In this document: positions 44,284-53,264 of the stretch, one piece after another
How positions within the stretch are numbered: the stretch's first letter is position 1
Layout of the letters: each line of letters begins with the position of its first letter
Origin: Rs1 sp036960485
GTDB lineage: Bacteria; Pseudomonadota; Gammaproteobacteria; Pseudomonadales; Balneatricaceae
Direction of reading: 5' to 3'
Assembly: GCA_036960485.1 (NCBI GenBank)
Contig: JBALXS010000012.1
Span: 5,288-69,287, forward strand
DNA length: 64,000 nt
The notes under the pieces: model-generated
What the model was told of the DNA's origin: nothing
What the model saw: the letters and a program-made list of their open reading frames with translations, nothing else
Database searches by the model: none
Position numbers and translations under genes: made by a program

Positions 44284-45636
44284 ATGGAATCAATAACTGC
44301 TATTTTTAAAGCTATCAATGGGGTCGTTTGGGGCCCTATGATGCTTGTGTTGATACTCGGAGTTGGTTTATTCCTAATGATAGGATTAAAACTAATGCCG
44401 ATATTAAGGCTGGGCACTGGCTTTAAATTGCTGTGGGGCGGTCGTACTTCCCCAGATACAAACTCTGGAGAAATACCTCCTTTTCAAGCTCTTATGACTG
44501 CTCTATCAGCAACAGTAGGTACTGGTAACATTGCTGGTGTTGCTACTGCTGTATTCCTAGGCGGCCCCGGCGCTCTCTTTTGGATGTGGTGTACTGCACT
44601 TGTTGGTATGGCTACAAAATATGCTGAAGCGGTATTAGCCGTTAAGTATCGTGAACAAGATAGTAAAGGTAATCACGTTGGTGGCCCAATGTATTACATT
44701 AAAAACGGTTTAGGCAAAAACTGGGCTTGGTTAGGTACTGCCTTTGCTGTTTTTGGTGCTATTGCAGCCTTCGGCATCGGTAACACTGTACAGTCTAACT
44801 CTGTTGCAGACGTACTAAACCGCGATATGGGTATCCCACATTGGATTACTGGTATTGTGTTAATGGTATTAGTAGGTGCAGTACTTTTAGGTGGCATCAA
44901 GCGCATCGGTTCTGTTGCAGGTGCACTGGTTCCTTTAATGGCTATTGCTTATTTAACAGCTGGTTTAGTCGTTCTTGCAATTAACGTTGATGCAATTCCC
45001 GCGGCTCTAAACTTAATCTTTACTCAAGCATTTACTTCAACAGCTGCTGAAGGCGGTTTCGCTGGTGCTGCAGTTTGGATGGCAATTCGCTTTGGTGTGG
45101 CTCGTGGTATCTTCTCTAACGAAGCCGGTTTAGGTTCAGCTCCTATTGCTCACGCTGCTGCGCAAACAACTAGCCCTGTAAGACAAGGCATGATTGCGAT
45201 GCTGGGTACGTTTATTGACACTATCATCATTTGTTCAATCACCGGTTTAGTTATCATAACCTCTGGTGCATGGACAAGCGGCGCTACCGGTGCAGCATTA
45301 ACTTCTGCAGCATTTGATTTAGCCCTTCCTGGTATCGGTGGTCATCTAGTTGCAATCTCATTAGCGATCTTTGCTTTCACTACTATCATTGGTTGGTCTT
45401 TCTACGGCGAGCGCTGTATCCAGTACTTGTTCGGTGAAAAATCTGTATTGCCTTATCGTGTATTATGGATCGGTGCTGTTGCACTAGGCGCCAATGTAGG
45501 CTTAGAATTCATTTGGTTAGTTGCTGATACGCTTAATGCTGCGATGGCTATCCCTAACTTGATTGCAATACTACTATTAAGTCCAGTTGTATTTAAGCTG
45601 ACCAAAGAGTATTTTGAAGATCAAAAACATAGCTAG
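44284..45636 (+). CDS. agcS: Sodium:alanine/glycine symporter (AGCS family)
   Basis: A 450-residue inner-membrane transporter with about 11 helices. The AGCS signature is clear: SATVGTGNIAGVATAVFLGGPGALFWMW, shortened here by reference to its parts SATVGTGNIAG and GGPGALFWMW, and FSNEAGLGSAPIAHAAA later. Family members carry alanine and glycine with sodium. Position at the head of the gcvT-lipA unit and opposite gcvP-gcvH-glyA-sdaA strongly suggests glycine as substrate. AAGG lies eight bases before the ATG. Its expression is likely tied to the palindromes at 44125-44216. A perfect 13-bp hairpin follows the stop codon. Confidence 0.95.
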   Translation: MESITAIFKAINGVVWGPMMLVLILGVGLFLMIGLKLMPILRLGTGFKLLWGGRTSPDTNSGEIPPFQALMTALSATVGTGNIAGVATAVFLGGPGALFWMWCTALVGMATKYAEAVLAVKYREQDSKGNHVGGPMYYIKNGLGKNWAWLGTAFAVFGAIAAFGIGNTVQSNSVADVLNRDMGIPHWITGIVLMVLVGAVLLGGIKRIGSVAGALVPLMAIAYLTAGLVVLAINVDAIPAALNLIFTQAFTSTAAEGGFAGAAVWMAIRFGVARGIFSNEAGLGSAPIAHAAAQTTSPVRQGMIAMLGTFIDTIIICSITGLVIITSGAWTSGATGAALTSAAFDLALPGIGGHLVAISLAIFAFTTIIGWSFYGERCIQYLFGEKSVLPYRVLWIGAVALGANVGLEFIWLVADTLNAAMAIPNLIAILLLSPVVFKLTKEYFEDQKHS

Positions 45637-45660
45637 TTTGATATAATTCAATAGCTTATT

Positions 45661-45693
45661 CAAAGTACTCTCGTGCATTTCGAGAGTACTTTG
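45661..45693 (+). other. 13-bp perfect stem-loop between agcS and gcvT
   Basis: CAAAGTACTCTCG (45661-45673) pairs with CGAGAGTACTTTG (45681-45693) with a 7-base loop. No T-run follows, so it is not a normal terminator. It may protect or process the mRNA so that the transporter and gcvT are expressed at different levels. Confidence 0.6.
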
Positions 45694-45770
45694 TGAACAA
45701 CCTCAATCTAACAGCCAAGTTGTTAAATGGCCTTGTTAATTAAACTTTAAAAAGAACGGAGAGACCTTGT

Positions 45771-46889
45771 ATGTCTGATAATCTTTTACGCACACCCCTC
45801 TATGATTTACACGTTGCACTAGGCGGAAAGATGGTTCCTTTCGCTGGTTATGATATGCCTGTCCAGTATCCTTTAGGCGTAAAGAAAGAACATCTACACA
45901 CACGCGAATCATCTGGTCTTTTTGATGTATCACACATGGGTCAAGTTAAAATAGTAGGCAAGAACGCCGCTAAAGCCCTTGAGAAGCTAGTCCCTGTCGA
46001 TATCATGGATTTGCCAGTGGGCAAACAAAAATACGCTTTCTTCACTAATGAGAAAGGCGGTATTATGGATGACTTAATGGTTGCCAACTATGGTGACTAC
46101 TTATACGTAGTGGTAAACGCAGCTTGTAAAGAGCAAGACATCGCTCACATGCGCGCTAACTTAGGCGAAGATGTTGTGGTTGAAGTGCTAGAAGAGCGTG
46201 CATTAATCGCGATTCAAGGCCCTAAAACAGCAGAAGCACTTGGCCGTATCCAGCCAAAATTACAAGAAATGGTGTTCATGGACACTCAGTTGATTGATAT
46301 CGATGGTGCTGAATGTTTCGTATCTCGTTCTGGCTATACTGGCGAAGATGGTTATGAAATTTCTATCCCTACCTCTGAAACAGTTCGCTTAGTTGAGCTA
46401 TTTTTAGCACAACCTGAAATCGAAGCAATTGGCCTTGGTGCTCGTGATTCACTTCGTTTAGAGTCTGGTCTTTGCCTATACGGGCACGACATTGACACTG
46501 AAACAACGCCTTTAGAAGCAAGCTTGATTTGGGCAATCAGCAAAAACCGTCGCGCTGATGGCGAACGTGCTGGTGGATTCCCAGGTTCAGACATCATTCT
46601 TGCACAGATCGCTAATAAAGATTGGACACGCAAGCGTGTTGGTTTATTAGGAGAAGGTCGTGCTCCTATTCGTGAAGGTGCTGAGTTATTCAATGAAGCA
46701 GGCGATAGAATTGGTAGCGTAACTTCTGGAAGCTACGGCCCTACAATCGGCATGCCTGTTGCAATGGGTTATGTTGAAACTGCATATAGCGTTTTAGAAA
46801 CTAAAGTTTTTGCTGAAGTTCGTGGCAAGAAACTACCTATGACTGTTTCTCGTGCACCTTTCATCGAGCAACGTTACTTCCGCGGATAA
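45771..46889 (+). CDS. gcvT: Glycine cleavage system T-protein (aminomethyltransferase)
   Basis: A 372-residue folate enzyme that releases ammonia from the aminomethyl-lipoyl group of GcvH and forms methylene-tetrahydrofolate. Diagnostic parts are TPLYDLHVALGGKMVPFAGYDMPVQ (first half TPLYDLHVALGG), SSGLFDVSHMGQ, SRSGYTGEDGYEIS and GLGARDSLRLESGLCLYGHD, read in pieces. Length is normal. GGAG lies before the ATG. It is separated from gcvP and gcvH by the divergent region but lies in the same locus, next to the glycine symporter and lipoyl synthase genes. Confidence 0.98.
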   Translation: MSDNLLRTPLYDLHVALGGKMVPFAGYDMPVQYPLGVKKEHLHTRESSGLFDVSHMGQVKIVGKNAAKALEKLVPVDIMDLPVGKQKYAFFTNEKGGIMDDLMVANYGDYLYVVVNAACKEQDIAHMRANLGEDVVVEVLEERALIAIQGPKTAEALGRIQPKLQEMVFMDTQLIDIDGAECFVSRSGYTGEDGYEISIPTSETVRLVELFLAQPEIEAIGLGARDSLRLESGLCLYGHDIDTETTPLEASLIWAISKNRRADGERAGGFPGSDIILAQIANKDWTRKRVGLLGEGRAPIREGAELFNEAGDRIGSVTSGSYGPTIGMPVAMGYVETAYSVLETKVFAEVRGKKLPMTVSRAPFIEQRYFRG

Positions 46890-46912
46890 TTAATTACTTT
46901 AATTTGTAGCGA

Positions 46913-46940
46913 TTGCACTAAAGTAACGACTTTAGTGCAA
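46913..46940 (+). other. 12-bp perfect stem-loop between gcvT and lipA
   Basis: TTGCACTAAAGT (46913-46924) pairs with ACTTTAGTGCAA (46929-46940) around AACG. Like the hairpin after the symporter gene it has no T-run, so read-through or processing is more likely than termination. Confidence 0.55.
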
Positions 46941-46993
46941 CTCTCTTGTTACTTATCCTGCTACTTTTGTGTACATATTACTAGGTTGTCACT

Positions 46994-47977
46994 ATGGAAC
47001 TTATCCCCTTAAAAGACTTGAAAGGCGAATCTAAAATGGCGCGTTTAAGCGTCAAACCAGATCCAACACGAGAGCGCTTGCGCAAACCAAAGTGGATTCG
47101 TATCAACGCTAAAAGTACCGGAATGGTAAATAAAGTTAAAAAACAGATGCGCGAGCTTAAATTGCACACTGTTTGTGAAGAAGCCTCTTGCCCGAATCTG
47201 GCTGAATGCTTCAGTAAAGGCACTGCTACTTTCATGATCATGGGTGGCATCTGTACGCGTCGCTGCCCTTTTTGTGATGTTGCACACGGCAGGCCTGGCA
47301 GCTTAGATGTGAACGAACCTAAGCACGTTGCACAAAGCATTAAAACATTAGCGTTGAAATACGTGGTTATTACTTCAGTCGATAGAGATGATCTACGCGA
47401 TGGCGGTGCCGCTCACTTTAGTGAATGTATACGTGAAGCACGTGCTCTTAATCCAGCGCTCAAAGTTGAAGTTTTAGTCCCTGATTTTCGTAATAAAGTA
47501 GAGCGCGCACTCATCGCTTTAGCCACTGATTTACCAGATGTGCTTAACCACAATATGGAAACAGTTGCTCGTTTATATAAAGCAGTACGCCCAGGTGCCA
47601 ACTATCAGTGGTCACTTGATTTATTACGCCGCTTTAAAGAAAACCATCCGCAGGTCACCACTAAATCTGGAATTATGGTGGGTGTTGGAGAAACAAAAGA
47701 AGAAGTATTTCAAGTTATGCGCGACCTTAGAGCCAACGATGTCGACATGCTAACGATTGGCCAATACTTACAACCGAGCAAACATCATTTGGCCGTTGAA
47801 CGCTATGTACACCCTGATGAATTTGCAGAATATGAAACCGCAGGCTACGAAATGGGCTTTAGTAATGTAGCCAGCGGACCTATGGTGCGCTCTTCTTACC
47901 ATGCTGATATCCAAGCAAGTGAAGATAGCCAACCGCATTTAGCTGATCAATTAGCGATTAATGCTGCTAGCAAATAA
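46994..47977 (+). CDS. lipA: Lipoyl synthase
   Basis: A 327-residue radical SAM enzyme that inserts two sulfurs into octanoyl groups on lipoyl domains such as GcvH. The auxiliary cluster is bound by Cys61, Cys66 and Cys72 (CEEASCPNLAEC) and the radical SAM cluster by Cys87, Cys91 and Cys94 (CTRRCPFC). The C-terminal RSSY motif, whose Ser is the extra cluster ligand, is present. An internal ATG at 47036 (MARLSVKPD) is an alternative start. Placement after gcvT rather than beside lipB suggests supply of lipoate for glycine cleavage. A strong terminator follows. Confidence 0.97.
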   Translation: MELIPLKDLKGESKMARLSVKPDPTRERLRKPKWIRINAKSTGMVNKVKKQMRELKLHTVCEEASCPNLAECFSKGTATFMIMGGICTRRCPFCDVAHGRPGSLDVNEPKHVAQSIKTLALKYVVITSVDRDDLRDGGAAHFSECIREARALNPALKVEVLVPDFRNKVERALIALATDLPDVLNHNMETVARLYKAVRPGANYQWSLDLLRRFKENHPQVTTKSGIMVGVGETKEEVFQVMRDLRANDVDMLTIGQYLQPSKHHLAVERYVHPDEFAEYETAGYEMGFSNVASGPMVRSSYHADIQASEDSQPHLADQLAINAASK

Positions 47978-48019
47978 TTTAATCACACCCTCATTTAGAA
48001 CCCGAGTTTGAGTAAGTTT

Positions 48020-48068
48020 AGCCTCTTCTTATATTGCTTTTGCACCTGATAAGAAGAGGCTCTTTTTT
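48020..48068 (+). terminator. Rho-independent terminator of lipA
   Basis: AGCCTCTTCTTAT (48020-48032) pairs perfectly with ATAAGAAGAGGCT (48049-48061), followed by CTTTTTT. Confidence 0.9.
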
Positions 48069-48099
48069 ACACAAATCTATTTCTCCTTATAGTCCTGCG

Positions 48100-48999
48100 T
48101 TAAATCAAATACAACAAAGCATCTAATCCCAACGTAGAAATACTATGCTCAGCTTGCTCTTTCACGAGAGGCTTAGCATGAAAAGCAACACCTAACCCAG
48201 CCACTGCTAGCATCGGCAAATCATTTGCACCATCACCAACAGCTATCGTATCGCTTAAATTTATTTGCTCTTTCTTAGCTATTTGCTGCAACAACTCAAC
48301 TTTTCGCTCGCCATTAACTATTTCCCCCACCACCAGGCCTGTTACTTTACCATCTACAATTTGTAGATTATTAGAGTACACATAATCAAAGCCATATTTG
48401 TTTTGTAAGTGCTCAGCAAAATAACTAAACCCGCCAGATAGAATTGCCGTTTTATAACCTTGCTGTTGTAAGGCACTAATCAATTGCTCCATGCCCTCCA
48501 TTATCGGTAATTGCGCCGCCATATCTTCAAGTACTGTTGCGCTTAATCCTTTTAAAAGCCCTAAACGTTGCTCGAAACTTTGATTAAAATCTAATTCACC
48601 GCGCATGGCTGCAGCTGTAATTGCAATTACTTGCTCACCCACACCTGCCCGTTTTGCAAGTTCATCGATAACTTCAACTTTAATTAAAGTAGAGTCCATA
48701 TCGAAAACCGCTAACTTACGCTTTTTATTCACCTCATTTTGCGCCATTAGCACTAAGTCTAATTGCAGCGTTTGAGCTAGTGCCTTTAATTTTTGCCGTA
48801 AATCTACCACTTTTTCTACTTTAACTAATAACTGCATATCAGCACATTCTGCTGCAAGCATAGTAATTGAGCGCGTAACTTTTATTGCAGCTTGTTCACT
48901 ACAGAAATTTTCTATTATTTCGATCGGCAAACTCACCAACCTAGGTGCCATAATAAATAAGGTAAAGGCGCTGTGGGTATCTTTTACTGAGAGACTCAA
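48100..48999 (-). CDS. serB: Phosphoserine phosphatase
   Basis: A 299-residue HAD-family enzyme for the last step of serine synthesis. The nucleophile motif is AVFDMDSTLIKVEVID (first Asp), motif II is AILSGGFSYFA and the metal-binding motif AVGDGANDLPML. About 100 N-terminal residues form a degenerate ACT-like part, as in other gammaproteobacterial SerB. The start appears to be TTG, with GGAG six bases before it. It is divergent from galU and convergent with lipA. Synthesis and degradation of serine thus lie within 6 kb of each other, in separate units. Confidence 0.95.
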   Translation of the reverse strand: MSLSVKDTHSAFTLFIMAPRLVSLPIEIIENFCSEQAAIKVTRSITMLAAECADMQLLVKVEKVVDLRQKLKALAQTLQLDLVLMAQNEVNKKRKLAVFDMDSTLIKVEVIDELAKRAGVGEQVIAITAAAMRGELDFNQSFEQRLGLLKGLSATVLEDMAAQLPIMEGMEQLISALQQQGYKTAILSGGFSYFAEHLQNKYGFDYVYSNNLQIVDGKVTGLVVGEIVNGERKVELLQQIAKKEQINLSDTIAVGDGANDLPMLAVAGLGVAFHAKPLVKEQAEHSISTLGLDALLYLI

Positions 49000-49094
49000 A
49001 ATTTACTCCAAAATCAATAACTTTATTTTAAAATTAACTAACTTTTTAAAGGTTTATATCGGCTTGTTTAGCAATGCATCATTATAGGTTAATT

Positions 49095-49190
49095 ATGGTC
49101 TGGATGAAAAAACTATACCGCTATATTGAATCTTACAATACCTATCTTGCCTACATAGCGAAACAGCTTTACACCTATCCTAATCTCTGA
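49095..49190 (+). CDS. Possible 31-residue small protein
   Basis: A short frame with AGG six bases before ATG, starting MVWMKKLYRYIESYNTYL. It is basic and rich in Tyr and Lys, without clear membrane helix. It lies in the serB-galU divergent spacer. I know no family. The good Shine-Dalgarno spacing is the main support; it may be chance. Confidence 0.22.
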   Translation: MVWMKKLYRYIESYNTYLAYIAKQLYTYPNL

Positions 49191-49299
49191 CCATTTAATA
49201 TCTTGTTAAAACTCAGCATTCAACATTGTTTGATAGTCGTTTGATTAGGTACAATAGCCGCAAACAGAACACCCTTGCTAATTATTGAATGGAATCCAA

Positions 49300-50211
49300 A
49301 TGCATAATATTAAAATTAAGAAAGCTGTTATCCCTGTGGCTGGGCTAGGCACTAGAATGCTTCCGGCGACTAAAGCGATCCCTAAGGAAATGCTTCCGCT
49401 TGTGGATAAACCTTTAATCCAATTTATCATTAATGAATGTGTTGCTGCTGGTATCACTGAAATTGTGTTAGTTACACACTCTTCAAAAAATGCTATTGAA
49501 AACCACTTTGATAAATCTTTCGAACTAGAAACAACATTACTCAGCCGCGTTAAACGCCAGCTACTTGATGATTTACGCAGCATTACACCAAAAGGTGTAA
49601 CTATCATGCACGTGCGCCAAGGAGAAGCTAAAGGCTTAGGTCATGCCGTACTCAAAGCACGCCCTATCATCGGTGAAGAACCTTTTGTGGTCGTACTACC
49701 TGATGTTATTTTAGATGACAGCTATTCTAACTTAAACACAGACAACCTAGCGCAAATGATAGAGCGATATAGCACGACAGAGCATAGCCAAATTATGGTT
49801 GAACCTGTCGCTGATGATCAAGTCAGTAATTATGGTATTGCCGATTGCGAAGGTAGCCAATTAGCGCCAGGGGATTCAAGTCAAATGACTGCCGTGATCG
49901 AAAAACCTAGCCAAGCAGAAGCACCATCTAACTTAGCAGTTGTTGGCCGATATGTACTGAGTGAAAAAATCTGGGATTTATTAGAACGCACTTTACCGGG
50001 TGCTGGTGACGAAATACAGCTTACCGATGCAATTGCCAGTTTGATGAGCTCTGAAACTGTAGAAGCTTACTGCATGAAAGGCAAAGCCCATGATTGCGGT
50101 AACAAACTAGGTTATATGAATGCTTTTGCTGAATACGCACTGCGCGATCCAATTAATGGTGTGGCGTTTAGGGAAAATCTAAACGCGTTGCTTAATAAAA
50201 ATAACGACTAA
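49300..50211 (+). CDS. galU: UTP--glucose-1-phosphate uridylyltransferase
   Basis: A 303-residue nucleotidyltransferase that makes UDP-glucose for polysaccharides and cell envelope. KKAVIPVAGLGTRMLPATKA is the nucleotide-binding loop (read from Lys6), and IPKEMLPLVDKPLIQ, GQAKGLGHAV-like GEAKGLGHAVL and VEPV further support the family. The ATG at 49300 is chosen over a TTG 15 bases upstream because GGA lies seven bases before it. It is convergent with rnr, with an imperfect hairpin between them. The gene is a plausible link to exopolysaccharide made under c-di-GMP control, but nothing here proves that. Confidence 0.96.
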   Translation: MHNIKIKKAVIPVAGLGTRMLPATKAIPKEMLPLVDKPLIQFIINECVAAGITEIVLVTHSSKNAIENHFDKSFELETTLLSRVKRQLLDDLRSITPKGVTIMHVRQGEAKGLGHAVLKARPIIGEEPFVVVLPDVILDDSYSNLNTDNLAQMIERYSTTEHSQIMVEPVADDQVSNYGIADCEGSQLAPGDSSQMTAVIEKPSQAEAPSNLAVVGRYVLSEKIWDLLERTLPGAGDEIQLTDAIASLMSSETVEAYCMKGKAHDCGNKLGYMNAFAEYALRDPINGVAFRENLNALLNKNND

Positions 50212-50243
50212 TAAATTACAGCAGCTATTTAGTAGCTTAGCAG

Positions 50244-50288
50244 CCATCCTTGCCTATAATTTTTAATATCAATGATAGGCAAGAATGG
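50244..50288. terminator. Stem-loop between convergent galU and rnr
   Basis: CCATCCTTGCCTAT (50244-50257) pairs with ATAGGCAAGAATGG (50275-50288) with one mismatch and a 17-base loop. It can serve both strands, though T-runs are short. Confidence 0.5.
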
Positions 50289-50301
50289 CAGTGTTATGCT
50301 G

Positions 50302-52956
50302 CTAGCTTTGCTGACGTTTTACTGACTTCTTCAGCACTTTTTTAGCTTTGCGCTTTTTAGCACGATTAGAAATACCTTTACTGCCGGTATCTAGTTTTGC
50401 AATTTCTCTTTCAGCAGCTGAAAGAAAAAGTTTATCTTTTTCAGCGCCTTTGCCTTTATCTGCTTTAGGAGCGCCTCTTCTGCCTTTTTGCTGAGATTTA
50501 GCATTTTTTGCATCGCCCGGTGCATTGTCTACATTCAAACTAGCATTTGCTGATCTTTGCTTTTGTGCTTCGCGTTTATCATTTAAATACTTAGCTTTTT
50601 TGTCATGTACTTTAGTGACATATTCCGCAACTTTATCTACCCCGTCCTGCTTTTTCTCACGCTTCTTATCAGCAGATTTGGTGGCACTCATCGGTTTTTT
50701 TGTTTTAGCTTTTTTGGCACTGGTAATCGTTGATACTAGTTCGAAATCTATTTTTCGATCATCTAAGTTAACAGCAACCACCTTTACATTTAACACATCC
50801 CCTAAGCGGAACACTTGACGCGTGCGCTCACCAACCATGCGCTGCTTAGCCGCTTCAAAATGATAGTAATCTTTAGGCAGCGCAGTGATATGAACTAAGC
50901 CTTCAATGTACACATCTTTTAATTCTACAAATAAACCGAAGCCGGTAACCGCGGTTACTATGCCTTCGAAATCGCTACCAACTTCAGATTGCATGTATTC
51001 GCATTTCAGCCAAGCCATAACATCCCGAGTGGCGTCATCAGCGCGGCGCTCTGTCATTGAACAGTGCTCGCCTAACTGTAATACTTGCTCAATACTATAT
51101 TGATACTTATAGCGCTGATCTAATACAAAATCGTCAGCACGCATTATATTGCTTTGCGCGGCTTCTGCATGTATTAAAGAGCGAATAGCACGATGCACTA
51201 GCAAATCAGGGTAACGACGAATTGGTGAAGTAAAGTGCGTGTAAGCTGGGTAAGCCAAACCAAAATGCCCGTCTTCTGCAGGGCTATAAACGGCTTGTGA
51301 CATAGAGCGCAACATCATTACTTGAATAACTTGTCTATCTGCTCTATCACTAATAGAAGCTGCTAGCTTTTGATAATCACTTGGTTGCGGATCATCTTGG
51401 CCTGTAAGCTCTAACCCTAATTCTGATAAGTAACTACGCAAGCTTTGTAAACGCTCTGTTTTAGGTGCTTCGTGTACACGGTACAGTACAGGGATTTTAG
51501 CGCTGGCCAAAAAACGTGCTGTTGCCACGTTTGCACATAACATACATTCTTCAATTAGTTTGTGAGCATCATTACGTTTGATAGGTACTATTTTTTCAAT
51601 CTTACGATCTTCTGCAAATATTACGCGCGTTTCAACAGTATCAAAATCCATAGCACCGCGTTTTTCACGAGCAGCACGCAGTGCAGTATACAAATTTTCT
51701 AAGTTGTATAAATGCGGTAATACGTTGTTGTATTGCGCTCTTAACTCATCTCCAGCGGCATCTTTTTCCAACATTGCTCCCACTTTATTATAAGTGAGGC
51801 GCGCGTGTGAATTTATCACTGCTTCATAGAATTTATAGCCTGATAAACGCCCAACACTGCTCACCGTCATTTCACAAACCATGGCCAATCTATCGACTTC
51901 AGGCTTAAGTGAGCAAAGGCCGTTTGAAAGTAGCTCAGGCAACATTGGCACTACAAAATCTGGAAAATAAACCGAGTTGCCACGTTTATGCGCTTCTATA
52001 TCAAGTTCGGTATTAGGTGCCACGTAATGCGAAACATCAGCAATCGCTACCCAAAGACGCCAGCCACCTGATTTTTTACTTTCGCAATATACTGCATCAT
52101 CAAAATCACGTGCATCTTCACCGTCAATAGTTACTAGTGGTAAATGGCGTAAATCAACACGCCCCTTCTTCGATGACTCCGTGACTTGTGGTGCTAAATC
52201 TGCGATTTGCTCAAGTACCGCTTCTGGCCATTCTTCAGGGATATCATAGTTGTGAATAGCCACCTGTATTTCCATGCCGGGCGCCATATGATCACCTAAC
52301 ACTTCAATTACCTTAGCTTGTGCTAAATTGCGTTTACTAGGTTGCTGCGTTACTTCTACAACCACTAGTTGGTCGTCATCGTATTTCAGTGGTGAATCGG
52401 GATCGCCAATAACGATAATCTCTTGAGTAATGCGCTGGTTTTCTGAGCGCAGATAGCCAAAACCGTTTTCGCCTCTAAAGCGTCCTACCAATTTAGTAGT
52501 ATTGTGCTCGATTACTTCAACTATTTTTCCTTCACGGCGCCCACGCGAATCTTTACCTAATGGCTGAATTAACACTTTATCGCCATCAAATACTTGGCGC
52601 ATTTGGCGCGCACTTAGAAAAAGATCACTGCCTGTTTCTGGGCTAGCGAAACCAAAGCCATCCCTGTGGCCGATGATTCTGCAAGTGATAATATCCATTT
52701 GCTTTAAGATACCGAACTCATTCTTACGATTACTTAGCAGCTGACCATCGCGGCACATTGCTTTTAAGCGATACATCACGGCGTTATACGAATCTTCATC
52801 TTGTACTTGCATCTGCGTACATAAATCATGATGGGAGATAGGTGCACCGTGAGTGCCCATAAATTCTAGAATGAATTCGCGGCTCGGTACTGGGTTATCA
52901 TATTTTTCTGCTTCAGCTTTTGCTGAAGGGTCTTTCTTTGTCCAATCTTGGCTCAT
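50302..52956 (-). CDS. rnr: Ribonuclease R
   Basis: An 884-residue 3'-5' exoribonuclease that degrades structured RNA. Order: winged-helix N-terminus (PSREFILEFM), two cold-shock domains, RNB catalytic domain with the acidic motif DGEDARDFDDAVY, S1 domain (about 650-735), and a long Lys-rich tail (about 740-884). The start at 52956 (MSQDWTKKDP) is chosen over one 45 bases upstream because MSQD and the next residues match the E. coli N-terminus and purine-rich sequence lies before it. The tail is typical and helps binding of ribosomes and RNA. rlmB, the usual neighbour in enterics, is not downstream. Confidence 0.96.
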   Translation of the reverse strand: MSQDWTKKDPSAKAEAEKYDNPVPSREFILEFMGTHGAPISHHDLCTQMQVQDEDSYNAVMYRLKAMCRDGQLLSNRKNEFGILKQMDIITCRIIGHRDGFGFASPETGSDLFLSARQMRQVFDGDKVLIQPLGKDSRGRREGKIVEVIEHNTTKLVGRFRGENGFGYLRSENQRITQEIIVIGDPDSPLKYDDDQLVVVEVTQQPSKRNLAQAKVIEVLGDHMAPGMEIQVAIHNYDIPEEWPEAVLEQIADLAPQVTESSKKGRVDLRHLPLVTIDGEDARDFDDAVYCESKKSGGWRLWVAIADVSHYVAPNTELDIEAHKRGNSVYFPDFVVPMLPELLSNGLCSLKPEVDRLAMVCEMTVSSVGRLSGYKFYEAVINSHARLTYNKVGAMLEKDAAGDELRAQYNNVLPHLYNLENLYTALRAAREKRGAMDFDTVETRVIFAEDRKIEKIVPIKRNDAHKLIEECMLCANVATARFLASAKIPVLYRVHEAPKTERLQSLRSYLSELGLELTGQDDPQPSDYQKLAASISDRADRQVIQVMMLRSMSQAVYSPAEDGHFGLAYPAYTHFTSPIRRYPDLLVHRAIRSLIHAEAAQSNIMRADDFVLDQRYKYQYSIEQVLQLGEHCSMTERRADDATRDVMAWLKCEYMQSEVGSDFEGIVTAVTGFGLFVELKDVYIEGLVHITALPKDYYHFEAAKQRMVGERTRQVFRLGDVLNVKVVAVNLDDRKIDFELVSTITSAKKAKTKKPMSATKSADKKREKKQDGVDKVAEYVTKVHDKKAKYLNDKREAQKQRSANASLNVDNAPGDAKNAKSQQKGRRGAPKADKGKGAEKDKLFLSAAEREIAKLDTGSKGISNRAKKRKAKKVLKKSVKRQQS

Positions 52957-53207
52957 TTTTTCCATTGTCCTTGGTTTGTTTAACCTAACTGGATTAAACA
53001 TTTAATAGCTTGTAGCTAATAGTTAAGGAACATGCGAACTGACTCAGCTTTTATGCTGTGCTTTCACCACGAATAAGTTCGCATATTCCCTTAGTGTATT
53101 TTTGATTAGCCTTTTTTCGATGGCTATTTATTTCAATAATTGTCAGTGTGATGCTTTGCTTAACACATCTGCATCGCTCACTGATTAGTGTAATCTTTAA
53201 AACCAGA
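52957..53207 (-). other. rnr leader with long stem-loop
   Basis: GGAA-ATGCGAACT (53027-53040, one unpaired position) pairs with AGTTCGCAT-TTCC (53076-53089). Inside its loop CAGC (53045-53048) and GCTG (53054-53057) can form a second small stem. The structure lies 71-133 bases before the rnr start. It may be the 5' UTR of rnr or a processing site. No other gene is seen in this spacer. Confidence 0.5.
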
Positions 53208-53231
53208 AAAGCCGAGTAAATACTCGGCTTT
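53208..53231 (-). terminator. Rho-independent terminator of the queA-secF operon
   Basis: AAAGCCGAGTA (53208-53218) and TACTCGGCTTT (53221-53231) form an 11-bp stem followed on the minus strand by TTTTCTGGTTTT. It lies 34 bases after the secF stop. Confidence 0.9.
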
Positions 53232-53264
53232 AAAGGTTAGTCTAAAAGGTGATTAATAATAATA

